A stretch of 64,000 nt of DNA from Isoetes taiwanensis (taxonomy: Eukaryota > Streptophyta > Lycopodiopsida > Isoetales > Isoetaceae). Below, piece after piece: positions 56,406 to 64,000 of the stretch. The position numbers and the translations under genes were made by a program. Location of the stretch: assembly GCA_021234155.1 (NCBI GenBank), contig JAJEKV010000144.1:682001-746000 (forward strand). The letters are read 5' to 3'. The notes under the pieces were generated by a model, which was not told where the DNA came from, did no database searches, and saw only the letters and a list, made by a program, of their open reading frames with translations. Each line of letters begins with the position of its first letter. Position 1 is the first letter of the stretch.

Positions 56406-56770
56406 TGAGAGTACTGCAACTTGAATCTTGAGTCTGCAAGGACAACTCTGAACATTCTCAGAGAACGGTCATCTCATCTTGGGGATCCAACACAGGGAAT
56501 AGTGGCTCATTTTGCAGATGGGCTTGCAGAGAAGCTGGAAGATAAGGAAACATGGTGGTTTCTTACAGAAACTGGAATGATGCCTGTCCATTTATTAAGT
56601 TTGCACATTTAACTGCTAATCAGGCCATTCTTGAGGCAGTTGGAGGAGCGTCAAAAGTGCATATTGTGGACTGTGGTATTATGCAAGGGGTTCAGTGGGC
56701 TGCCTTGCTCCAAGCTTTTGCTACTCAGGCTTATGCCAAAAACTTTGCAGCTACCCTTGATTATATGTAT
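56406..56770 (+). pseudogene. GRAS-family transcription regulator fragment
   Basis: The first frame reads ESARTTLNILRERSSHLGDP followed by TQGIVAHFADGLAEKL, the first leucine-heptad part of a GRAS domain (family form GDPxQRxAAxFAxxLAxxL). After a frame change near 56555-56600 it continues [20 protein letters not shown], then [20 protein letters not shown] and [26 protein letters not shown] is the VHIID signature with Cys for Phe. The fragment stops there: the PFYRE, RVER and SAW parts are missing. [21 protein letters not shown] resembles the SCL4/SCL7-type branch. GRAS proteins act in the nucleus as transcriptional co-regulators. This copy is a frame-broken, truncated relic. Confidence 0.8.
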
Positions 56771-57220
56771 TCCAGAAGTAACATCAACTTGCATGTCTCC
56801 TATGTCTTTACACTTTTTATTTTCGAAGTTGTCAAAAGCATTCTTTAGCAGATTATTGAGTGTCAAAGGCATCATTTCCAAAATTTACATTGAGTTGTGA
56901 AAATGAGTTCAAAAAGCTCTTTGAGTTCAGTACTAAATTGCGCTCCAGTCCTCATTAATTGCTTTAGATTACTGGTCAGTTTAAACACTCTACTGATTTT
57001 CTATCTTTCCTATATATGTTAGTTCGGATGCTAAAGATTCAACATAGAGTTTACAAAAGCAATCGATTATTTTCTTAACTTTGATTGACTAGTGTAGGAT
57101 GGCCATCATCACGTTCATATAGTCAGTATCAAAGCAGTGAAGACACAACCATACTCATGTTTACTATGTCTAAAATTCAACATTTTCCAGGTTTTATATT
57201 GGTGTTTTCTTCCTTGTAGA

Positions 57221-57652
57221 TTATGGATGTCGGCATACCTTCCATGTCAATTGTTTCAAGGTGGCAGCCCAAGGATGTTGTTGCATATATATGTGCTCGG
57301 TTCTCGTCTCTTCCGTCTGAGAAAATCACAGATTTAATTGTGGAAAACGAGGTTTTGGGTATGACATTTTTGAAATATGCCTCTACTGACTGGCTTGATT
57401 TAGGATTTGGGAAAGGTATAGCAGTTGGTATTGCGGGATTAAGAGCTGAAATCAAAGAGAAGGAATGTACTGCTGCTACTGCTGCTACAACAGTCAACAT
57501 GGTTTCTCCTAAACCAACCACATGTAGCAATTCCGTTATCCAAAATCTGCCCTTGAACGCATCTCCAAAGGCGAAGCTGAAAATTTAATTTCCCTTGCGA
57601 AGGAGAGGAAGAAACGTCTTGAAGAGAGGGAAGTCATGGAAATCGACAATGA
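57221..57652 (+). CDS. SAM-domain-like protein, N-terminal exon(s)
   Basis: After a strong acceptor-like tract (TTTTCTTCCTTGTAG) the frame starts at or just before an ATG (57223). It reads RWQPKDVVAYICARFSSLPS, then LIVENEVLGMTFLKYASTDW and LDLGFGKGIAVGIAGLRAEI, matching a sterile alpha motif (W-x-x-xDV near the start, central hydrophobic core, L-x-x-LG-[FI]-x-x-G near the end). A Thr/Ala-rich linker follows. Near 57530 coding shifts frame or passes a short intron into ALERISKGEAENLISLAKER and KKRLEEREVMEIDNE, probably coiled coil, ending at GAG|GTAAAT. SAM domains mediate protein-protein or RNA contacts. The next exon is at 59257. The protein might start upstream. Confidence 0.55.
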
Positions 57653-59256
57653 GGTAAATTGGTAGTCCTAAATTTACCTGAAAGCTTTAATTTGGTCGTA
57701 GATTAGACATGCATGCAAAGTAAATTTCTGCGCCACTTTTGAGCAGTGTTAGAATCTTTTCTTTTGAATTGCTTTTCAAATTTGTACCATGCTGCCATGC
57801 TTTACATTTTTAACATATCGCCATCAGTACCATGCTGCCATGCTTTACATTTTTAACACTTTCCCATGCTGTATTTTTAACATTTCAAGCTCAACTTTTG
57901 AGTTGCTTTTTAAATCAGCCCTATGCTGCCCATTAGGACATGCAGTAAGGCGAAGTTAAGCATGCCAAGGCAAGTGCTTATTTGCTCCAAATCATGCATA
58001 AAAGCATCCTAACTAAGCAGTTAATAGAGTTTATCAAATTATAACCACTGCAGGCCTGTCGCAGAACATCTATGGAATTGTTTTTTTATGTGAAGCTCCT
58101 TCTTCCTCTTATGTCATTGTTTGCTGCTGAACATAAGAAGATAATGTGGTATCTTCCTCTTATGTCATAGTATGCTGCTGAACACAAGAAGATAAAGTGT
58201 TTTGATTCCACTGCCCACAAGTTGCATACTTGACAGATTGCCCTTGCCTTGGCCAACTTCAATATTTGACGGATTGCCTCAATATATTTCAGAGGTTATG
58301 TATCCAAGACATCGAAGGAAACCACCTCTGGAGATATTCAAGAAATTGTCCTTGTAGAATTGTCATTTGGCGGATAATTATTCTCTTGAATCAGTCCACT
58401 TGTCTGCCACATATGTTTGCATATGCAGGAAACCAAAGTTAGGCAATATTTGAATGAACTGAATGCCAAATCAGGGAGCCTTTATCTGCCATCGTGTGTA
58501 GTATCAGCCAAAGACTTGGCTTCAAGCCTTGGCTGCAAATTCTGCCAACACTATGATGGGTGATGGGGGACTGAGGGTTTGCTCCTGATCATTCCACGCT
58601 TCCACAACTTCTCAGTGCACCATCTGTGCATGACTTGGCATTATACATACTTGAGGTTCTAGATAAACGTCTGCAATTACTGAGCCCTCAGTAGTCATTA
58701 TCTAAGCTTGTCTAGTATCATCATTACTGCAAAGGTTTTTCCCTTGAAAACCTTTCGAGGCAGGGGTTTTTTAATCCTAGTAGTAATGATTGTACTAGCC
58801 CATTGTATGGGTCCCATGACCTATTGGTCTTCGTGGACGTTAAAAAAACTATTCTATTCTATTCTATTCTATTCATATTGTTAATATTTGGCCCTCATGA
58901 ATCGATTCCATTCATCTTCTCCAAGATTAGAGGCCAAACTTGTCTGTCATACAAAGTGTATTGAACAAATAGAGCTTAATTAGTCTTGACATTGACATGT
59001 TAGCATGCATGTTTAAAAATTTCTTTATTGCCATTTAAGCTCAGCCTATTCTTTAGTGCATGCACCATCATGCACATATCTGATTTAGAGTGTTTTTTGT
59101 TGCAAAATAGAACAAACATGCTTCAAGTTTAATAACCAGGCTTCTAGTTTAGTTAGGCGATTGGAATTTTTCACTTTTATGGAAAATTGCAGCTTGTCGA
59201 TATTGAATTAATCGTTTAATATGATGTAGCTGACATGTATGTGATGTGCATTACAG
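57653..59256 (+). other. Intron of the SAM-like gene with a retroposon tail
   Basis: GTAAAT donor at 57653 and an ATTACAG acceptor at 59256. It includes internal duplications (ACCATGCTGCCATGCTTTAC, twice near 57786 and 57830; CTTCCTCTTATGTCAT, twice near 58100 and 58152). A retroposon-like 3' end at about 58660-58874 finishes in TTAAAAAAA and (CTATT)n. Confidence 0.5.
58660..58874 (+). mobile_element. Retroposon 3' end with (ATTCT)n tail
   Basis: A segment ending GTGGACGTTAAAAAAACTAT followed by four or five ATTCT repeats looks like a LINE/SINE-type 3' end with simple-repeat tail. It contains the hairpin GAAAACCTTTCGAGGCAGGGGTTTT. No coding remains. Confidence 0.4.
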
Positions 59257-59565
59257 GTGGAAGTCAATGAGAAACTCTTAAGTGTGCTAGAAAGCATGCC
59301 TTATTCCAAGCATAAAATTGTGTGCATGGTGGCGCTTGACAAGGCTAAAGTTAGCGATATTAGTAGCAAAGACATACTAGCATTCTGCAAAGACTTCAAT
59401 GGTAAGCAAAAGAATGCTTTTCCAAAAATGTCCAAGCTAAGTGGGCCAGGACTTTACAAACGTTTTGCAGTATTATGTGTAAAGCATAAGTTAGTGCAGA
59501 TATCCAAAGAGGGATGGAAGACTCAGAAGTTTGACCGTTCTACTATCACAGTTAGGCAAATTTAG
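59257..59565 (+). CDS. SAM-domain-like protein, C-terminal exon
   Basis: The acceptor ATTACAG precedes GTG at 59257, joining in phase 0 with GAG at 57652. The exon encodes VEVNEKLLSVLESMPYSKHK, then VSDISSKDILAFCKDFNGKQ and LSGPGLYKRFAVLCVKHKLV, ending TVRQI at TAG. No stops or shifts. It is a compact, Lys-rich, probably helical C-terminal module of unknown family. Joining to the upstream exon rests on phase and strand. Confidence 0.5.
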   Translation: MEVNEKLLSVLESMPYSKHKIVCMVALDKAKVSDISSKDILAFCKDFNGKQKNAFPKMSKLSGPGLYKRFAVLCVKHKLVQISKEGWKTQKFDRSTITVRQI

Positions 59566-59699
59566 TTTTTCAATGTTCTTGCAACAATTTTGGATCTCCA
59601 GCTATTGTTATAATGCTTAATAAGATAAATATAAGCATTTCTGTTTTATCATTCCATTTACATGTCTAATTTTTAAATCTAAACTAATTATATTATATC

Positions 59700-60107
59700 A
59701 TGGATATTACATGCTGTTTGGAATGGGGTTTCCAAAAAAACCAACTATGGTACACATCACGGAAACTACATTTTTTTTTTGGAATGAGGTTTTATAACAT
59801 GCTGTTTAGAATGAGGTTTTTGTTTTTCAAAAAAAAAAAACCAACTATGCTCATCACGGAAACTAGGTTGTTTTTTGGAATGTGGTATTAAAAAAAAAAT
59901 CAAGCATGGTACAATTTTGGCAAACCATGCATGCTTTTTAGAGCAATGAGGATTTACCATCATAAATATACATTCAGTTTCTAGTACAGACCACTACAAA
60001 TGGCATAATGGTTCAATCACAAAACATAAACGGGTTACTAGTACGGTTTTGCATTACTTACCACTACAAATGGCATAGTGGTTCAATCACAAAACATAAA
60101 CGGGTTA
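59700..60107. repeat. Short-repeat region (GGAATGRGGTTT units and a 71-bp-spaced duplication)
   Basis: ATGCTGTTTGGAATGGGGTT, ATGCTGTTTAGAATGAGGTT and TTTTTTGGAATGTGGTAT occur between 59711 and 59890, together with CACGGAAACTA copies and A/T runs. CCACTACAAATGGCATARTG then repeats near 59991 and 60061 with following sequence. These look like remnants of small transposon copies. Confidence 0.6.
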
Positions 60108-60109
60108 TA

Positions 60110-62215
60110 AATCAGACAATGGTAGGCCATGGTGAAAAACACACATCATTTTGATTGGACTAACATGTATTGTTTTGTACATTCTTTTCTTTTGAGATGT
60201 AATGGTTTATATGCCAATTTATTTGGACTAACAAGTATTAAACAATAGATCTTTTTCTATTAAAATGGCAACGGTTTATAAACGAATAGGCTTTAGGTTT
60301 TTCAACAATTTATTGTTTGTTCCACACACAATTACTACTACTTTTATGAGAACACCAATATGAGGTAAAGAAGGAAACCTAAGTTATTTTAATGTGCTCC
60401 CTCTAAACTCATATCGTTTAGATGACAAAAAACATCATTTGGTTTTCTTCCAACGCAAGATATTTTAAAGATGTAAGCCATTATCGATTTTGATGGAAAA
60501 CATGCATTATTTTTTGTCATAAACTTGGATGCTTTATTACGTAAAGCAACGATTGCTCATATGACAAGATATTGATGATTTCATATGGCAACTACTATGA
60601 GGTGCACAAATGCTTCAAGGTAAATCCAGTGGCAGCTTGCAAATAGAACATGTCTTAGTTTTCCTGTTAAATTAATATCAATTGTTGTTTCGAAATACAA
60701 TTGACTTACCTCCCGAACAAAATACTTTGAAGATGCAAAGCCACCATTATCTTGAGGGATAGACTGATAATTGTTTTATAAAGAACTCCAAGCTTTTATT
60801 CTATGCAACCACTGGTGGTTTACAAATAGAAGATCATTAGTTTTTTTATTAGAGTATTATGAACCCATAATTCAAAACATAATTGGCTTCAGGGTATTAA
60901 AGAGTGGCTAAAATTCGCCAAATGGCTATTTTTTAGACCTTTAGTCAAATTTTGTGGCTAAAGCTAATAAAGATTATTTTTTTAGGAAAAAAATAATTTA
61001 GCCATCCCAAAAGGGAGAAAATTTTGGACACCTAGAGTTTAGCCATGATTAGTTGCATCATGGCATGCTAAATCGCCTTTCTTGAAGCTGATTAGGCGCA
61101 CCCCGATCAATTCAAATAGCCATGTTGAATCTATTCAGAGACCTTTTATATTTAGGAATCGCCATTAGCTATCAATCATGCTTTGATGGATATTGAATTT
61201 GAATCTATAACTTAATGTTATATAGTGAGCACTTTAAGCTCTAAGTACTAGTGTTTTATTCTTGCAATTGTTGACCTTAAAGGGCTCTATGCACCAAGTT
61301 AGCCATTTCGATGCATTCAACCCCAACATAAATATGTGTGTTCCCTCAAATGGTATTGTTTGGTCCTTATGAATTGTACTTTGAATCTTTATTATTGTTT
61401 TGTAATGAAAGCGTATTGAATCAGTTGTCATTCATGTGCTAATGAGTGCTCAGAATTTGAGGTTGAATAATTGAACTTTAGCCATCAACAAAGAAAAATT
61501 CGCCAATACAAGAATTTCATATCATATAAACTTTACATTTAGCCAAGTGGGAAGATAACTAAAGGGTTTTATTTTATCAAATTTCGTCTGATGAAAATCT
61601 ATGAATTTTTATTTTCAATAGGTTTAGCCAACCTTAATTTGAATAGAAAAACATTTAGGACCCTTAAAATTTACCTTGATTGGCTTACCTCCATCACAAA
61701 ATGTCTTTAAGATACAAAGCCACCACTATTTTGAAATATAAAGTGTTATTTGTTTTAATAAGAAATTTTAAGCCCTTATTGTATGCAACATCAATGGTTC
61801 ATGTGACAAGATATTAATGAGTTGATTGGAACACTATAATGAGTTGCCCAATTGTTTAAAGTTAAAGACACTAGTGGTTTATAGCCTATACTATTATTTG
61901 GACCACATGTCCAGTAGCAATAAACCAGGAAAGTTTAACACTACAAAAAACAATAGTAGTAAACTACACCAAGAAACCAAGAAAGTTCACCACCACAAAG
62001 AACAATAGTAGTAAACTATACCAGCAAACTGTAATGGGAAAGTATAGGTACTTATTATGTTGATATACCACATTGAAAAATCTTAAATACAAATCACACT
62101 ATTTAACTCCATCTACTTATTCAACATATTAACCCACAAAGTAATATTAGTTTATCCTACTGGTATAACACAAAAACTAACATAGAAAACTAATAACAAT
62201 TTTTTTTTGGGGGCC
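60110..62215. other. No gene recognised
   Basis: AT-rich sequence. TTTAGCC/GGCTAAA motifs recur from 60900 to 61640 in both orientations, as near 6.1-6.7 kb. AACAATAGTAGTAAACTA is duplicated at about 61950 and 62002. Confidence 0.4.
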
Positions 62216-62224
62216 TTGTGGAGC

Positions 62225-62686
62225 AAGCACGTCTAAGAATGTTCACTTGGGTCCTAACAAGGGTTCCAAGTGGTTTGTGGGAAGTAAGGCCTCAAAGCCG
62301 AAGTGGTTTGATCTTCCTGAGTGGGATCCCTTTGAGGACATCAAGGAAGGATACTTTGTGCTAGTATATGGTTAGGGGTGGCACTCTTTGATGTAACCAC
62401 CACTATGCCTGATGGAGAGGAGTTGCATCCTGGATTCCAAATTCAATATTGGGAGCCCATTGGGAGACACAAGAAGGGCAACTTGAAGGAGCAATACACC
62501 GACTGCTGGGAGAAGAAGTGGAGGGCAAATTATGCTGATCCTCAAAGGAGGGAATTGGTGGAGTGTGTGGTATGGTCATATCCAAAATCTCACACTGCAA
62601 AGGACAACACACACAAGATCCCAAAAAGGGAGATGGACAAAGCCATGAGCAACCTCCATGTTATATCATTGTATGAGGGTAGATAA
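62225..62686 (+). pseudogene. C-terminal fragment of a DUF7869-associated transposon protein (tentative)
   Basis: An open stretch reads KWFVGSKASKPKWFDLPEWD followed by EDIKEGYFVLVYG. After a TAG and a frame change near 62375 it continues DVTTTMPDGEELHPGFQIQY, then WEPIGRHKKGNLKEQYTDCW and ELVECVVWSYPK, ending SLYEGR at TAA. It resembles the C-terminal region that follows the RNase H-like part in DUF7869-type plant transposon proteins, but I am not sure. The main body of such a protein lies 12 kb away (48.2-50.3 kb), so this is a separate relic. Confidence 0.4.
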
Positions 62687-63002
62687 TATTGAGAAGCTTG
62701 AAAACTTTCTCAACTAGTGGTTTGTAAAATTTATGAGGAAAACAAGTAACCCAATTCTTTGTGTGTGATGTGTAATTCTATTCAAGCAATCAATTCAAAA
62801 AAAAAATTTATGGGGTGTGAGTCCCATTTTCAGTCCGAGTTCCAAATTTCAAGATTTGTCCCACTTTAATTAAATACGACTTATTTGTAGTTTTAGTGCG
62901 ACGTCTTTTAAGAACAAAGGATTTTAGAAGTAGAATTTTGTGTTATTGAGGTGGCTACGGCTTATGCCTAAAGTGGCAAAAGGTACTTTGCGTTAAATGC
63001 AC

Positions 63003-63117
63003 AGGGGAATGGAAGCTGAGCCATCATTCCCAGTTTGTTGGTGGGGTCCTGCGACTGGCGGTAGCTGGGAGCGAGTCACCGGCAAACTGGGAATGCTGGA
63101 CCAGTTTCCATTCCCCT
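63003..63117. mobile_element. 115-bp foldback MITE
   Basis: AGGGGAATGGAAGCTG...CATTCCCAGTTTG on the left pairs with CAAACTGGGAATG...CAGTTTCCATTCCCCT on the right over about 34 bp with few mismatches. The element ends are AGGGGAATGG and CCATTCCCCT. A GC-richer loop of about 45 bp lies between. No obvious target duplication. Confidence 0.75.
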
Positions 63118-63194
63118 ATAGTACAAAAGTTGGGAAGGCATTTCATGATTCGGTTGAGCTTTACAGAGATGTGCCCTGTTAGAATGTTACAAAT

Positions 63195-63400
63195 GAGCAA
63201 GCATGCCTCGAATTGAGATGAGGCAGGCTTGTGGGCAAGCATGCAAGCCGATAATACATGTTTAACTCCTTATATGGCCAAATCCGGTCTGTCCAGAGCA
63301 AGCATGCCTCGATTTGACATGAATCAGGCCTGTGGGCGAGCATAACAAGGCCGATAATGCATGTTTATTTCCTTATATGGCCAAATCCAGCCTCGATTTG
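63195..63400. repeat. Tandem duplication of about 103 bp
   Basis: GAGCAAGCATGCCTCGA starts copies near 63195 and 63297. Both run through CAGGC.TGTGGGC.AGCAT, CCGATAAT.CATGTTTA and CCTTATATGGCCAAATCC. Confidence 0.8.
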
Positions 63401-63409
63401 AGATGATCA

Positions 63410-63815
63410 GGCCATCTAACCCCAAATTTGAAACATGCAATGTTCTCTAGCTCCGAATCTGAAACATGGATAGCAGAGACAGTCGACGGTTTACCGGTTG
63501 TTTACTTGGAACGTGGAATCCTCGACCCAACTTCTATTCCGTGATATAAGCGAGGGACACGTGTCATGATTCCGGACCAAAATGTCGACCCAGCTTCTCT
63601 ATTGTCTGAAAGAAGTGTAATTCTTGTGGAATGTCAACATGGAAATCTGTTTCAACTATTTTAACATTATGGCGCAACACATGATAATGTCTCGTTACGC
63701 CTCCTTGATTGGGTCCCATAAGTCGGTTGGTCTCCATGAACCAGTGTTGGCAAAGTCCGGGGAACACTATAAACCAACCGATTGAAAATGCTTTGATTTG
63801 GACCATAGATAGCGA
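63410..63815. other. No gene supported
   Basis: A minus-strand ORF with an ATG at 63806 (to 63564, 80 codons, MVQIKAFSIGWFIVF...) has no recognised domain or supporting signals. It may be a chance frame or part of a transposon. Confidence 0.3.
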
Positions 63816-64000
63816 TCCTCGTTTGTGGGGTATGCTCGTACAAGTTTTTTTATACTGTATAGCAAGACTTGTGAAATACTATAAGGTTTGGTGCAATATA
63901 CTTAATGGTGTTGATTTCAAACATGTATTATACCATTTTAGGCAGTATAAGGCTCTTGCTACCCTACGTCACCCCCCGTGTGAATATGCACCCAAACCAC
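63816..64000. repeat. Copy of the 38.3-kb dispersed repeat, cut by the window edge
   Basis: TTTGTGGGGTATGCTCGTAC, AATACTATAAGGTTTG and CCCCGTGTGAATATGCAC match 38310-38480 in order and spacing. It probably continues beyond the window. Confidence 0.75.

Noticed and set aside
50270-62225. A 12-kb inverted-repeat transposon with ends at 50277 (ACAAGGCCCCCAAAA) and 62209
   Set aside because: The match is limited to about 15 bases. Neighbouring sequence does not align, so it is probably chance.
63564-63806. 80-codon minus-strand ORF with ATG
   Set aside because: No domain, splice or neighbour evidence. Left as a note only.

Overview
This is a gene-poor, repeat-dominated stretch of nuclear DNA, very probably from a land plant with a large genome. 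Three things point that way: plant-type gene remnants with GT-AG introns (a maspardin-like hydrolase, ascorbate peroxidase, a GRAS regulator), a Ty3/gypsy chromovirus with an initiator-Met tRNA primer site, and DUF7869- and DUF8039-type transposon proteins. The mix of families would suit a seed-free vascular plant or a gymnosperm, but the sequence does not prove the lineage. Most of the window is AT-rich. No rRNA gene, complete tRNA gene or CRISPR array was seen.

Layout, 1-26 kb: a coiled-coil ORF runs off the left edge (minus). The last three exons of a maspardin-like gene lie at 2053-2741 (plus). A strikingly GC-rich island at about 3.48-5.2 kb holds a broken Helitron/PIF1-type helicase (minus). 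A broken solenoid-like gene lies at 8.55-9.70 kb (minus). A foldback element with GATTATC motifs lies at 11.75-12.11 kb. A candidate 9.3-kb terminal-inverted-repeat (TIR) element, CACTA-like, spans 13810-23130 and carries an ascorbate peroxidase fragment and degenerate repeats. Several exon-like pieces of an unidentified minus-strand gene follow at 23.2-25.7 kb.

Layout, 26-47 kb: one minus-strand gene dominates. Its pieces, in coding order, are a long N-terminal exon (44332-42757), an exon with a HAD/FCP1-like phosphatase motif I (42627-42355), the rest of the phosphatase domain (37217-37084, then 27489-27128), and a last exon (26723-26215) encoding an Arg/Ser-rich stretch and a weakly J-domain-like tail. 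The phosphatase exon is split twice: by a 5.1-kb TIR element (37222-42350, 4-bp duplication) and by a 9.6-kb chromovirus (27490-37078, 5-bp duplication). Removing each insertion with one duplication copy restores the frame. Two introns of this gene and a tandem array upstream of it (44.9-46.7 kb) carry a family of 20- to 30-bp near-perfect palindromes with the core TCTCGACTCGCGAGTCGAGA, seen nowhere else in the window.

Layout, 47-64 kb: a decayed DUF7869-type transposon protein (48.2-50.3 kb), tandem arrays with periods of about 430, 676 and 445 bp (51.6-55.6 kb), a GRAS fragment (56.4-56.8 kb), a SAM-domain-like gene (57.2-59.6 kb), a second transposon-protein fragment (62.2-62.7 kb), a 115-bp foldback element (63.0 kb), and a repeat shared with 38.3 kb at the right edge.

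Many recognisable coding regions carry one-base frame breaks or isolated stop codons. This fits pseudogenes and silenced transposons, but part of it could be uncorrected long-read error. No clearly intact, complete gene is visible.
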